From Fodinicurvata sp. EGI_FJ10296 (GTDB taxonomy: Bacteria; Pseudomonadota; Alphaproteobacteria; DSM-16000; Inquilinaceae): a stretch of DNA of 64,000 bases. The DNA lies in NCBI RefSeq assembly GCF_040712075.1, contig NZ_JBFCVL010000006.1, positions 248,001-312,000 on the forward strand, given 5' to 3'. Below are positions 27,513-38,686 of this stretch, in pieces. The notes beneath the pieces are model-generated. The model was given only the letters and a program-made list of their open reading frames with translations. It was not told the DNA's origin and ran no database searches. Both the position numbers and the translations under genes were made by a program. Positions within the stretch are counted from its first letter, which is position 1, and every line of letters starts with the position of its first letter.

Positions 27513-28907
27513 TTACAATTCAGGAAGCTCCGATTTCAGTTCGTGACACCAGGCCCTCGAATACGCGTCAAGGTCGATCAGGGGCAGGGGTGACACTGGC
27601 GATTGGTCGGCATCAGATTTCCCCGCATTCATGATCAGGGTTGCCACCCCCGCCGCCGTGCCTACGCCTGGAACCGCTGGAATGACACGTCGGTCTGGAA
27701 ACAGGGCAGCCACAATTCCACAATAGAGTCCGTTGCGTGCGAACGGTCCGTCAACGACGATGTCGCCCCGACCGTCGACCAGTTCAATGCAGGTTCGGGT
27801 CATCGACGCGCAATAAAGGGCGGCGAGGGCCGTCCGTCCGGCATCGGAGTCCGGCGGATTGGCGATCCGTCCTTTGGCATGCGGAAACGGGCCGCTGTGC
27901 CCGGCCAGGCTCGGCAGCGCCATGGTTCCGGAATCAATGAGAGTCTGAATGTCCTGGATGGTGGCGGCGACATCCTTGGTCGGGGAGATCGCGGCGTATT
28001 CCCGGCCCCCCATGAACCGGGCGCATGGCACGGGCTTGCCGTTGACATCGACATTGGCGAGCGTATCGCGCTTCGGGTCCAGGGGCGGCGGTTCGCCCGA
28101 TTCCATGCCCGACATGGTAATGATCCAGGTGCCGGTCGACAGCACCGTGAACGGCCGTGACCGGGTCGAAAGATAGCGCAGATAAGAGGCGTTGCTGTCG
28201 TGCAGGCCGTTCAGTACGCGGCAATCCGGCATCAGGCCGGTATGCCTGGCGATATCGGCGCCGATCGGCCCAAGGTCTGCTCCGGCCGGTTCGAAGGGCG
28301 GGAATAGCGCATCCCAACCCTCGGCCCGGGCCAGCGAGGAGAATTCACCCCGGGCCGGGACCCACAAATCGGTGTGGCACCCGATTGAAGTGAATTCCGA
28401 GACAGCGCGGCCCCCCAGGCGCCGGCACCAGTACTGCGGATACAGCAGGACCGCGGCCGCCTTCGACCAGAGCGCCGGATGGGCGGTCTTCAGCCAATGC
28501 AACTGACGTCCGATATTCAGGCCGCCAGGCAGGGCGGGCGACAGTGTTTCGGCAAAGGAAGGCCGGATGCGGTCGTACTCCGCGTCACCCTCCGGACCGT
28601 CATATTCATAGTCCAGCGCCGGCAGCGCTTCGCCGCCGCTGTCGACCGGTACCGCCGCCGCCCCATGCGTGACGGGCAGGATGGCGTCGATCGCATGGTC
28701 CCGGCCGGCGCGCGACAGTGCATCAAGGACCCAGTGCCAGATGCCGTCGATGTCGAAATGCGGATAGGGCGGGCCCGGCAACACGGTGTTTGCCGTTTCG
28801 TCCTGCCACTCGGTTCTCCCGGCGGCGTCAAGGACGACCAGCTTGACGTTGGTCTTGCCGATGTCCAGCACGGCCGGGCGCCGTATGGGGCCAGCGTAGG
28901 CTGTCAT
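27513..28907 (-). CDS. rhaK: FGGY-family sugar kinase, RhaK (rhamnulokinase of rhizobial type)
   Basis: A 464-aa FGGY kinase. The N-terminal '[19 protein letters not shown]' is the phosphate-1 motif, '[11 protein letters not shown]' a substrate-side segment and '[10 protein letters not shown]' the phosphate-2 region. In Rhizobium leguminosarum the same position in the rha locus is held by RhaK, which is needed both for rhamnose phosphorylation and for transporter function. It is the last gene of the rhaRSTPQ-mutarotase-rhaK operon and overlaps the mutarotase gene by four bases. Annotated as rhamnulokinase from context as well as family; the sequence alone could also fit L-fuculo- or xylulokinases. 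Confidence 0.85.
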   Translation of the reverse strand: MTAYAGPIRRPAVLDIGKTNVKLVVLDAAGRTEWQDETANTVLPGPPYPHFDIDGIWHWVLDALSRAGRDHAIDAILPVTHGAAAVPVDSGGEALPALDYEYDGPEGDAEYDRIRPSFAETLSPALPGGLNIGRQLHWLKTAHPALWSKAAAVLLYPQYWCRRLGGRAVSEFTSIGCHTDLWVPARGEFSSLARAEGWDALFPPFEPAGADLGPIGADIARHTGLMPDCRVLNGLHDSNASYLRYLSTRSRPFTVLSTGTWIITMSGMESGEPPPLDPKRDTLANVDVNGKPVPCARFMGGREYAAISPTKDVAATIQDIQTLIDSGTMALPSLAGHSGPFPHAKGRIANPPDSDAGRTALAALYCASMTRTCIELVDGRGDIVVDGPFARNGLYCGIVAALFPDRRVIPAVPGVGTAAGVATLIMNAGKSDADQSPVSPLPLIDLDAYSRAWCHELKSELPEL

Positions 28908-29239
28908 GGCAGGTGAAAAACCCGGGTCAACGGCGACTGAACAGGGCTGTTGTCGTCATTGGTCGCCATGATATCGGCCATATGCGCCCACCACTGTTTC
29001 ATGATCGCGGTTTCCGGCAAGGCGTCCATGGTATGGCCGTCCTCACGCTTCAACACGGCAAACAGTGTGTTCGTTTCCTCGTCCAGAAAGATCGAATAGT
29101 CACGGACGCCGGCATCGCGCAGCGCCTTCGCCAGTTCCGGCCAGATGGCATCGTGACGGCGCTTGTATGCCGCCGATTGGCCGGGGTTCAGATGCATCTT
29201 GAAGGCGATCTGTTCCATGATCTCGGTCCCGGAACTCAT
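28904..29239 (-). CDS. rhaM: L-rhamnose mutarotase
   Basis: A 111-aa protein closely matching RhaM (RhaU of rhizobia), which interconverts alpha and beta anomers of L-rhamnose. The motif '[12 protein letters not shown]' carries the catalytic His, '[17 protein letters not shown]' a conserved Tyr, and '[19 protein letters not shown]' plus the C-terminal 'FHLP' are diagnostic. The start may be at codon 8 ([10 protein letters not shown]), which would match the E. coli length of 104; the earlier ATG overlaps the end of rhaQ by four bases. It lies between the second permease and rhaK. Confidence 0.93.
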   Translation of the reverse strand: MSSGTEIMEQIAFKMHLNPGQSAAYKRRHDAIWPELAKALRDAGVRDYSIFLDEETNTLFAVLKREDGHTMDALPETAIMKQWWAHMADIMATNDDNSPVQSPLTRVFHLP

Positions 29240-30237
29240 GAGTGGCTGCGCAGGCGCTCCATCGCGCGGCGCAGCAGGATGGGCAGCGCGATGGCGCCGA
29301 TCAGCAGCAGGCCGATGAAGATCGACATGACGATGCCCGGCACATTGATCAGGCCCAGCCCGAAGGTGAACATGCCCAGCACCAGCACAGCCAGCACGAC
29401 GCCGGGGATCGTGCCCGAACCGCCGAGGATGCTGACGCCACCCAGCACGACGACCGTGACGACTTCCAGCTCCCAGCCCAGCGCGATATTGGGCCGGGTG
29501 CTGCCGATGCGCGAGGTCAGCAGTACCGCCGACAGCCCGGCAAAGGCGCCGTTGAGGGTAAACAGGCAGAAGCGATAGCGGTCGACGGGGATGCCGGAGA
29601 ATTGTGCGGCTGTGGGGTTGTTGCCGATTGCATAGATGTTCCGGCCGATCACGGTCCCGTGAAGCACGAACGCCATGATCGCCGCCAGGACCAGAAAGAT
29701 GATGAACTCGTAAGGGATCAGACCGAACGCATAGCCCTGGCCCAGCACCCAGAAATCGGCAGGGTATTCCGACAGCGAGGTATCGCCCAGGACGATATAG
29801 GAGATGCCACGGTAGAGCGACATCGTGCCGATTGTGACGACGATCGCCGGCACCGCGAAGCGGGTGACGATCGCGCCATTCACCCCGCCGGCGATGATCC
29901 CCACTACAATGCCGATCACCGCCAGCATGGGCACACCGGCACCGGCTTCAGCCGCCAACCCCATTGCCGTGGACGCCAGGGCGATGATCGCCGCGACCGA
30001 CAGATCGATGTCGCGGCAGATGATCACCAGCGCCATGGACAGGGCGATGATGGCCTTCTCCGAGAAATTGAACGTGCTGTCGGCCAGACTGTACATGTTG
30101 AGAAAATAGGGCGATATCAGGCTGTTGGCCGTCACCACCACCGCCAGCAGCCCGATCAGCATCACTTCCCATCGCAGCAGGAAATCGCCGACGGTCCAGG
30201 GCGGGCGGTCCGGTATGGCTGTGTGCCGTGACGTCAT
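29236..30237 (-). CDS. rhaQ: Rhamnose ABC transporter permease RhaQ
   Basis: A 333-aa permease of the ribose/rhamnose (CUT2) family with about ten membrane segments. '[21 protein letters not shown]' and '[30 protein letters not shown]' are typical. It forms the channel with RhaP. The order rhaT-rhaP-rhaQ, with four-base overlaps on both sides, is that of the characterised rhizobial locus. Which of the two permeases is called P or Q follows gene order. Confidence 0.9.
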   Translation of the reverse strand: MTSRHTAIPDRPPWTVGDFLLRWEVMLIGLLAVVVTANSLISPYFLNMYSLADSTFNFSEKAIIALSMALVIICRDIDLSVAAIIALASTAMGLAAEAGAGVPMLAVIGIVVGIIAGGVNGAIVTRFAVPAIVVTIGTMSLYRGISYIVLGDTSLSEYPADFWVLGQGYAFGLIPYEFIIFLVLAAIMAFVLHGTVIGRNIYAIGNNPTAAQFSGIPVDRYRFCLFTLNGAFAGLSAVLLTSRIGSTRPNIALGWELEVVTVVVLGGVSILGGSGTIPGVVLAVLVLGMFTFGLGLINVPGIVMSIFIGLLLIGAIALPILLRRAMERLRSHS

Positions 30238-31273
30238 GGCGATGGTCTCTCCCCCTTACCGGAACCCGCATGGCTTTCCCGAAGGATTCTCCTGGTTCCG
30301 GATGCTTCGTCGCGGGCATTGATCGCTACGGCGACAAGGATCACGATGCCGGCGATCGCCATCTGCCAGAACGGCGACACGTTGATGACCGGCAGGGCGT
30401 TGTAGATCACCGACAGGAACAATGCCCCCAATACGGCGCCGCCCAGGGTGCCGATGCCGCCGGCGATGCTGATGCCGCCGATGACGCAGGCCGCGACCAC
30501 CTGCAGTTCGAACGCCATTGCCAGTTCGGTATAGGCGATTGCATAGCGCGCCACCCAAAGATAGCCGCACAATCCGGCGATCAGGCCGGAGAGGCAATAG
30601 ACCATGAACTGGCGCGCCGGCAGGTCGATGCCCAGATAGCGCGCCGCCACCGGATTGCCGCCGACGGCATAAAGCTCGCGGCCATAGCGGGTGTGGCGCA
30701 GGAAGACGTAGACCAGGGCCACGACCACCACCGCGCACCAGACCATGCTGGTCAGGCCGAGAAAGCGCATGCGGGGCAGGTTGAGGAAGATGTCGGTCAT
30801 CTGGTTCGAGGTGACCCAGCCGCCGCCGGACACCACGAAAATCAGCCCGCGATAGATCGACATCGTCCCCAGTGTCACCACGATCGGTGGAATCCGGACA
30901 TAGGCGACCAGAAGGCCGTTGAAAGCGCCCAATGTCAGCCCGACCAGCATGGCCGCAGCGATCAGAAAGCCGATCGGCACGCCGGGGAACTGCAGCTGAA
31001 TCAACGCCGCCACCATGCCCGACAGCGCCAGATTGGCGGCGACGGACAGGTCGATTCCGCGCGTCATGATGACCAGCATCTGTCCGGCGGCGAGCATGAC
31101 CAGGATGGTGCTGTCGGTCAGGACCGTATCCAGGTTCCGCTGACTGAGGAAGACCGGCGCGCGCAGGCCGATCAGCAACATCATCCCGATCAGCAGAATG
31201 GCCAGAACCGGTTCCCGCCGCTTCAGCCAGCCGGCCGGATTCCAGACGCCCGCCAGAGGTGCGGTGGTGACGC

Positions 31274-31277
<4 letters not shown>
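30234..31277 (-). CDS. rhaP: Rhamnose ABC transporter permease RhaP
   Basis: A 347-aa CUT2-type permease, about 30-40% like RhaQ by eye. It carries 'IVVTLGTMSIYRGLIFVVSGGG', 'GREKVYAVGGNP'-like 'GRELYAVGGNPVAARYLGI' and 'VVAACVIGGISIAGGIGTLGG'. ATG 31277 overlaps the rhaT stop by four bases. Together with RhaQ, RhaT and RhaS it makes a complete rhamnose importer. Confidence 0.9.
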
Positions 31278-32866
<1,589 letters not shown>

Positions 32867-32908
32867 GGTTCGATCCTTAGGGTCGTCGGCGGTCGCGACC
32901 GGCCCGAT

Positions 32909-32924
32909 ACCCCCGGCAGGGGGT
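32909..32924 (-). other. Hairpin between rhaS and rhaT
   Basis: Perfect 6-bp stem ACCCCC/GGGGGT with a four-base loop, in the 101-base gap after the binding-protein gene rhaS. No T-run follows on the transcribed strand, so partial termination or mRNA 3'-end protection of rhaS is more likely than full termination. The same arrangement follows the PotD-like gene at 25186. Confidence 0.55.
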
Positions 32925-32967
32925 GCCGAACCGGCGCAGTCCATCGGGCATTTCAGGATTTGCCGGA

Positions 32968-33981
32968 TTAGAATACGTCGACGAAATCCTGGACGTTCCC
33001 CGCGTTGTATTCGAACGGTTCGGCCATGGCGGCCTCGCCGCCTTCGCCGATCGTGATCGTGCCCATGCGCCCGGCCGGGATCTCCTCGCCTTCCGCGCCC
33101 TCGAAATCGCCGGTGGCGAACTGATAGCCGAGGTGTACGGCCGTGTAGCCGAGGTCGATCGGGTTCCAGATGGCAAAGCTTTCGACCGCGCCGGACTCGA
33201 CGTGACCCGCCATTTCCGACGGCAGCCCGAGGCCGGTGACGTAGACGTCGCCAATCAGTTCTTCGTCGGCGACCGCCTGAGCGGCGGCGGTAATGCCGAC
33301 CGTCGTCGGGGCGATGATGCCGCGCAGATTCTCATGCGAGCGGATCAGGCCGACGGCTTCGCGATAGCTCTTGTCGGACTGGTCGTCGCCATAGACGACG
33401 TCGACCAGGTTGAGGCCGCTGTAGTCGTCCTCTTCCAGCACGGCTTCCATTTCCTCGATCCAGATGTTCTGGTTCGTGGCTTGGGCCGTCGCCGACAGGA
33501 TGGCGATGTCGCCTTCGCCGCCCAGCGTTTCGGAGATCATTTCGATCTGCTTGCGGCCGATCAGCTCGTTGTTGGACGGGTTGAGATGCATCAGCCGGCC
33601 ATCGGCACTGATGCCGCTGTCGAACGATATCACCGGAATGCCGCGCTGCATGGCACGGCGGGTCGTCGGCACCAGGGCGTCGGGATCATTGGCCGACACC
33701 ACGATCGCGTCGACCTGCTGGGCGATCAGGGAATTGATCGTTTCGATCTGCCCTTCGGCGGTCGGCGATGTCGGGCCGGTGTAGATGATCTCGACATTGC
33801 CCAGTTCTTCGGCCGCCTCCTGACCGCCGTCGCGTGCGGCCTCGAAGAAGTTGTTGCCGAGCGACTTGACGACCATGGCGATGCGCAGATCGTCCTGGGC
33901 TTCGGCCTGACCGTTGGCGCCGCCGACCAGGGCCAGTGCGAGAACACCGGCAAGGCCTGTAAGGGTCCTGGTAAATCGCAT
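32968..33981 (-). CDS. rhaS: Rhamnose-binding periplasmic protein RhaS
   Basis: A 337-aa sugar-binding protein of the peripla_BP_4 (ribose/rhamnose) family. The signal peptide spans about 24 residues, 'FTRTLTGLAGVLALALVGG', with cleavage before 'QAEAQDDLR'. The mature part shows 'IAMVVKSLGNNFFEAARDGGQEAAEEL', 'QQVDAIVVSANDP' and 'VYGDDQSDKSYREAV'. ATG 33981 is preceded by GGGAGGAAA; the earlier in-frame ATG at 34002 would lie before the SD. It delivers rhamnose to RhaTPQ. Confidence 0.92.
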   Translation of the reverse strand: MRFTRTLTGLAGVLALALVGGANGQAEAQDDLRIAMVVKSLGNNFFEAARDGGQEAAEELGNVEIIYTGPTSPTAEGQIETINSLIAQQVDAIVVSANDPDALVPTTRRAMQRGIPVISFDSGISADGRLMHLNPSNNELIGRKQIEMISETLGGEGDIAILSATAQATNQNIWIEEMEAVLEEDDYSGLNLVDVVYGDDQSDKSYREAVGLIRSHENLRGIIAPTTVGITAAAQAVADEELIGDVYVTGLGLPSEMAGHVESGAVESFAIWNPIDLGYTAVHLGYQFATGDFEGAEGEEIPAGRMGTITIGEGGEAAMAEPFEYNAGNVQDFVDVF

Positions 33982-34061
33982 GGTTTCCTCCCAAAGTTTC
34001 AAGTGGTTGTGGTTGTATCGCGGGGGTTCCGTTTTCGGACTTGCCCCCCCCTTGTCGTACC

Positions 34062-34892
34062 CTATGCGGCCCGAAATGCGCCGCGGTCCTCCTCGCTGAC
34101 CGTCGCCACGACCAGGTCGATTCCCGCATCGCTCAGCATTTTCCGGGCCGCGCGGTCGATGCCGTCGTCAGTGATCACCGCGTCGATGCGATCGAGCGGA
34201 CACAGAATCAGCGCGCTTTGCTGGTGGAATTTCGAACTGTCGACCATCAGGATGAACCGGCCGGCCTGATTGATCAGCTTCTGCTCGGCCTGGATCAGCA
34301 GCGGGTCGGCTTCCATCATGCCCTGCGGGCCGATGCCGCGCGCGCCCATGAACACCTTCGACGCGTAGTAGCTCTGCGTCGTGTCGTTGCCGAACGGGCT
34401 GAGGATGATGTTCTGGTCGCGATAGACCTCGCCGCCCGGCAGGATGATCCGGTTCTCGCTGTGGGCGACGAGATCGGCTGCCATCTGAAACGAATTCGTC
34501 AGTATCTGCAGATGGCGGTCGGCCAGAAACTCGACCATCCGATAGGTAGTGGTGCCGCCGTTGACGATGATCGATTCGCCATCCTGGCACAGGGCGACGG
34601 CTTCGCGGGCGATCGCGCGCTTTTGCGCATAGTTGATCGTTTCGCTGTGCCGAAATACCGGCGCGGACAGCGGGCTGGGCGCCCCCGTGTCCTGCGTCGA
34701 CCGCCTTTGGTTGGCGACCGGTTCGGCGCCACCGTGAACCTTGACGAGCTGACCCGTCGCCGCCAGCCCAACGATGTCGCGCCGAATGGTCGGCTGCGAT
34801 GCGCCGCAGATTCGCGCCAGTTCCGAAACGGGGGTCAGGCCCCGCTCGGCCAGCGTATTCAGGATCAGCATATGGCGTTCACGTTGATGCAT
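34062..34892 (-). CDS. rhaR: DeoR-family repressor RhaR
   Basis: A 276-aa regulator. The N-terminal winged helix 'HMLILNTLAERGLTPVSELARICGASQPTIRRDIVGL' is the DeoR signature. The C-terminal sensor domain (DeoRC, sugar-phosphate isomerase fold) contains 'INGGTTTYRMVEFL'-like and 'FMGARGIGPQGMMEADPLLIQ'. In rhizobia RhaR controls both rha operons and responds to a catabolic intermediate. It is the first gene of its operon; a GAGGAGA SD precedes ATG 34892. The likely operator lies in the 219-base gap to rhaD. Confidence 0.9.
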   Translation of the reverse strand: MHQRERHMLILNTLAERGLTPVSELARICGASQPTIRRDIVGLAATGQLVKVHGGAEPVANQRRSTQDTGAPSPLSAPVFRHSETINYAQKRAIAREAVALCQDGESIIVNGGTTTYRMVEFLADRHLQILTNSFQMAADLVAHSENRIILPGGEVYRDQNIILSPFGNDTTQSYYASKVFMGARGIGPQGMMEADPLLIQAEQKLINQAGRFILMVDSSKFHQQSALILCPLDRIDAVITDDGIDRAARKMLSDAGIDLVVATVSEEDRGAFRAA

Positions 34893-34941
34893 GTCGTCTC
34901 CTCACCTTGCTATCAGACTGTCATAAACGATCACGCTGTCA

Positions 34942-34967
34942 ATCGAAAATGATCGAATAAGATCGAA
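34942..34967. promoter_or_regulatory. Probable RhaR operator: three ATCGAA repeats at 10-bp spacing
   Basis: ATCGAA occurs perfectly at 34942-34947, 34952-34957 and 34962-34967, one helical turn apart, in the divergent rhaR/rhaD promoter region. Direct repeats with helical phasing are usual for DeoR-family operators. The surrounding 34915-35000 is AT-rich and should contain both promoters. Assignment to RhaR is inference from position. Confidence 0.6.
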
Positions 34968-35111
34968 ACTGCGCATCGCAGCGCAACATTCGCATCCTTA
35001 ATGCGCATTCGTGATTGAACGTGATTATCTCCGGCGTTAGTGTGGCACCACAGTCGCCATATCAGAGCGGCCGCCGACGTCGGCCAATCGCGCGAGAGGG
35101 AGTTCGCCCAA

Positions 35112-37208
35112 ATGACCCAGGACACCGGCCAGGACACTCGTATGCCACCGCTCGACGATCATTGGGACGATCGCGTCGCCGCGGATCTCGATGAGCCGGG
35201 CCAGTTGCTCTACCGCTCCAATCTGCTGGGGCGCGACAAGCGGATCACCAATTACGGCGGCGGCAACACCTCGGCGAAGATTCCGATGCGTGATCCGCTG
35301 ACCCGCGAGATGGTCGACGTGCTGTGGGTCAAGGGGTCCGGCGGTGATCTCGGGTCCATGGATCTGGGCGGGTTTTCCACGCTCTATCTCGACAAGCTGG
35401 AACAGATCAAGCAGCACTACCGCGGCATCGACCACGAAGACGAGATGGTCGGTTTCCTGCCCCATTGCACGTTCAATCAGAACCCGCGCGCCGCCAGCAT
35501 CGACACGCCGCTGCATGCCTATCTGCCCTATCGCCACGTCGACCATGTGCATCCCGACGCCGTCATCGCGATCGCGGCGGCCAGCCGGGGCGAGGAATTG
35601 ACGACAGAAATCTTCGGCGGTGAACTGGGCTGGCTGCCCTGGCAGCGGCCCGGCTTCGATCTGGGGCTGAAGCTGGAACGCCTGGCGAAGGAAAATCCGA
35701 ACCTGACAGGCGTCGTGCTGGGCGGCCACGGCCTGTTTACCTGGGGTGAGACGGCCCGCGACTGCTATCGCACGACGCTTCGGATCATACAAAAGGCAGC
35801 AGATTGGCTGGCGGCCAACGAATCGGCGCCGGCGTTCGGCGGCGAACGCGTCGCGGCACGGCCGGCAGACGAACGTGCGCGCATCGCCTCGGCCCTGATG
35901 CCGGAAATCCGCGGCCTGATCGGCGCGGCGAAGGCCAAGATCGGCCACTTTACTGACGCGCCGGAAGTGCTGACATTCGTCAACTCGCAACGTCTGCACG
36001 CATTGGCACCACTCGGCACCTCGTGCCCCGATCACTTCCTGCGCACCAAGATCCGCCCGCTGGTGCTTGAGCCTGGCGCGGAAGGCCGGGTCGACGGTCT
36101 GCCGGATGCGCTGGAAGCCTATCGTCAGGACTACCGGGCTTATTACGAACGCTGCCGCCATTCCGACAGCCCGGCGATCCGCGATCCCAACCCGGTCGTC
36201 TATCTGGTGCCGGGGGTCGGTATGATCACCTTTGCCGGCGACAAGGCGACGGCACGGATCGCGGCGGAATTCTATACCAACGCGATCAATGTCATGCGCG
36301 GCGCCGATGGCGTTGACGAGTATGTCGGCCTGGACGAGCAGGAGGCCTTCAACATCGAATACTGGCTGCTGGAGGAAGCAAAACTCCAGCGTATGCCCAA
36401 GCAAAAGGCGATGGCGGGCCGGGTCGCGGTCGTGACCGGCGGCGCCGGTGGCATCGGCATGGCGGCTGCCCGCCGGTTGCTGGCCGAAAGCGCCTGTGTG
36501 GTGCTGGCCGATGTCGATGCCGAGGGTGTCACTTCGGCGGTCGAGACGCTGGCCGGTGAGTCCGGCGCCGATCGGGTGGCCGGCGTGAGTGTCGATGTGA
36601 CCGACGAGGCGCGGGTGACGGCGATGATCGACGACGCCGCCCGGTTGTTCGGCGGCATCGATGTCGTGGTGTCGAATGCCGGGATCGCGTCGTCCGCGCC
36701 GCTGGATGAGACGTCGCTGGCGCTCTGGAATCGCAATATGGACATCCTGTCGACCGGCTATTTTCTGGTGGCGCGGGAGTCCTTCAAACTGATGAAGCGT
36801 CAGGGGATCGGCGGATCCATGGTGTTCGTGGCCAGCAAGAACGGTCTCGTGGCTTCGGCCAATGCGTCGGCCTATTGCACCGCCAAGGCGGCGGAAATCC
36901 AGCTTGCCCGCTCGGTCGCGCTGGAAGGCGCACCGCACGGTATTCGGGTCAACACCGTCAATCCCGATGCCGTCATCCGGGGGTCCAGGATCTGGACGGG
37001 CAAATGGAAGGAAGAACGCGCCCAGGCCTATGGCATCGGCGAGGACGACCTGGAAGAGCATTACCGCAACCGCAGTCTGCTCAAGCGCAGCGTGCTGCCG
37101 GAGGACGTCGCCGAGGCGATCTATTTCCTGGCGTCGGAACAGGCGGCGAAGTCCACCGGCAACATCATCAATGTCGATGCCGGGCATCCGCCGAGCTTTA
37201 CGCGATAA
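35112..37208 (+). CDS. rhaD: Bifunctional rhamnulose-1-phosphate aldolase / lactaldehyde dehydrogenase RhaD
   Basis: A 698-aa fusion. The N-terminal class II aldolase/adducin domain (about 1-400) has 'NYGGGNTSAK', 'CTFNQNP', 'YRHVDHVHPDAVIAIAA' (zinc-binding His pair) and 'LGGHGLFTWG'. The C-terminal SDR domain (about 430-698) has the NAD motif 'TGGAGGIGMA', 'VSNAGIASSAP' and the YxxxK motif 'YCTAKAAEI'. It splits rhamnulose-1-phosphate to DHAP and lactaldehyde and oxidises or reduces the aldehyde. ATG 35112 has GAGGGAG upstream; the upstream frame to 35040 is intergenic. First gene of the rhaDI operon. Confidence 0.95.
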   Translation: MTQDTGQDTRMPPLDDHWDDRVAADLDEPGQLLYRSNLLGRDKRITNYGGGNTSAKIPMRDPLTREMVDVLWVKGSGGDLGSMDLGGFSTLYLDKLEQIKQHYRGIDHEDEMVGFLPHCTFNQNPRAASIDTPLHAYLPYRHVDHVHPDAVIAIAAASRGEELTTEIFGGELGWLPWQRPGFDLGLKLERLAKENPNLTGVVLGGHGLFTWGETARDCYRTTLRIIQKAADWLAANESAPAFGGERVAARPADERARIASALMPEIRGLIGAAKAKIGHFTDAPEVLTFVNSQRLHALAPLGTSCPDHFLRTKIRPLVLEPGAEGRVDGLPDALEAYRQDYRAYYERCRHSDSPAIRDPNPVVYLVPGVGMITFAGDKATARIAAEFYTNAINVMRGADGVDEYVGLDEQEAFNIEYWLLEEAKLQRMPKQKAMAGRVAVVTGGAGGIGMAAARRLLAESACVVLADVDAEGVTSAVETLAGESGADRVAGVSVDVTDEARVTAMIDDAARLFGGIDVVVSNAGIASSAPLDETSLALWNRNMDILSTGYFLVARESFKLMKRQGIGGSMVFVASKNGLVASANASAYCTAKAAEIQLARSVALEGAPHGIRVNTVNPDAVIRGSRIWTGKWKEERAQAYGIGEDDLEEHYRNRSLLKRSVLPEDVAEAIYFLASEQAAKSTGNIINVDAGHPPSFTR

Positions 37209-37251
37209 TCGCCGAGGTGCGACAGAAACGACGAAACAGGGGGAAGGTGCC

Positions 37252-38553
37252 ATGTCCAGTCCGGTTCATCGCGTTACGCAGGATCATATCGATGCGGCCA
37301 ACGCGGATCTCGCCGCACCGCTGGAGCGCGACTACAATCATCTGGGGGAGCAGCTTGCCCGACGCGGGGTCGCCATCGACCGGGTGCGCGAGCGTGTCGG
37401 CGCCTTTGCCGTCGCGCTGCCAACCTGGGGCGTGGGCACCGGCGGAACCCGCTTCGCACGCTTTCCCATGGACGGCGAACCACGCTCGGTGATCGAGAAG
37501 ATCGCCGACTGTGGTACCATCCACCAGCTTGTGCGCGCGACGCCGGCCATTTCGCCGCATTTCCCGTGGGACCGCGTCAACGACACCGATGAACTGAAGC
37601 AGGCGGCGGCGGCCGAGGGGCTGGCTTTCGACGCCGTCAACTCCAACACGTTTCAGGATCAGCAAGGTCAGCCGCTGTCATACAAATTCGGCAGCCTGAC
37701 CCATACCGACCCGGATGTGCGGGCGCAGGCGATCGAGCACAACATCGAATGCATCGAGACCGGCCGCGCGCTGGGATCCAGGGCGCTGACGGTATGGGTC
37801 GGGGACGGCACCAACTTCCCCGGCCAACAGCCGTTCATCGAGTCGCTGGAACGCTATCTCGACAGCATGGCAAAGGTCTACGCTGCCCTGCCGGACGACT
37901 GGCGGGTGTTTCTTGAACACAAGCACTATGAGCCGGCATTCTATTCCACCGTCATTGCCGACTGGGGCACGAATTATCTCTGCGCCCGGGAACTGGGGCC
38001 AAAGGCGCATTGCCTCGTCGACCTGGGGCACCATGCGCCGAACACCAATATCGAGATGATCGTGGCCCGGCTGATCCAGTTCGAAAAACTCGGCGGTTTT
38101 CATTTCAACGACAGCAAATACGGCGACGACGATCTGGACAGCGGCGCCATCGATCCGTTCCAGCTTTTCCTGGTGATGAACGAACTGGTCGATGCCGAGG
38201 ATCAGGGCCGGTCGGGATTCGATCCGGCCTACATGCTCGACCAGTCGCACAATGTGACCGATCCGATCGAAAGCCTTATGGTGTCGGCGATGGAGGTCCA
38301 GCACGCCTATACCCGCGCGCTGCTGGTTGATCGTCCGGCCCTGCGCGCGGCCCAGCAGAACAACGACGCCTTGCTGGCGCACCGGATCCTGAAATCGGCC
38401 TATGAGACCAACGTCGCGCCGATCACGGCGACGCTGCGGCTGCGCAATGGCGCCGCGATCGACCCACTGGCCACCTATCGCCAGAGCGGCTATCGCAAGG
38501 CCAAGGCAGCGGAACGCCCCTCCACCGGCGGACCGTCGGCGGGAATTGTTTAG
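37252..38553 (+). CDS. rhaI: L-rhamnose isomerase RhaI
   Basis: A 433-aa TIM-barrel sugar isomerase of the rhizobial RhaI type, converting L-rhamnose to L-rhamnulose. 'AVALPTWGVGTGGTRF', 'FLEHKHYEPAFYSTVI', 'LVDLGHHAPNTNIEMIV' and 'GGFHFNDSKYGDDDLDSG' carry the metal-binding Glu, His and Asp residues. It is unlike E. coli RhaA in sequence but fits the Pseudomonas/Rhizobium isomerase family. ATG 37252 has GGGGGAAGG just upstream and is 43 bases after rhaD. The frame open back into rhaD is a shadow. Confidence 0.93.
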   Translation: MSSPVHRVTQDHIDAANADLAAPLERDYNHLGEQLARRGVAIDRVRERVGAFAVALPTWGVGTGGTRFARFPMDGEPRSVIEKIADCGTIHQLVRATPAISPHFPWDRVNDTDELKQAAAAEGLAFDAVNSNTFQDQQGQPLSYKFGSLTHTDPDVRAQAIEHNIECIETGRALGSRALTVWVGDGTNFPGQQPFIESLERYLDSMAKVYAALPDDWRVFLEHKHYEPAFYSTVIADWGTNYLCARELGPKAHCLVDLGHHAPNTNIEMIVARLIQFEKLGGFHFNDSKYGDDDLDSGAIDPFQLFLVMNELVDAEDQGRSGFDPAYMLDQSHNVTDPIESLMVSAMEVQHAYTRALLVDRPALRAAQQNNDALLAHRILKSAYETNVAPITATLRLRNGAAIDPLATYRQSGYRKAKAAERPSTGGPSAGIV

Positions 38554-38596
38554 GGTGGGGCGGAGGTCGCCTGGTAGTGCCTTTGTGTTGAAGGTA

Positions 38597-38630
38597 AGCG
38601 GTGCATCGTGAACCCTTCGGTTCAGCCGCT
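38597..38630 (+). terminator. Hairpin downstream of rhaI
   Basis: TGAACC/GGTTCA arms (38609-38614, 38619-38624) around a CTTC loop, extended by AGCGG (38597-38601) and CCGCT (38626-38630) with an unpaired stretch on one side. No T-run follows. It may mark the transcript end of rhaDI, facing the convergent SIR2 gene. Weak call. Confidence 0.3.
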
Positions 38631-38686
38631 GTCACCCCCGGTTTGCACCTACGCCCTGAAAGCATTAGGCTGGTCCATCGCTTTTC

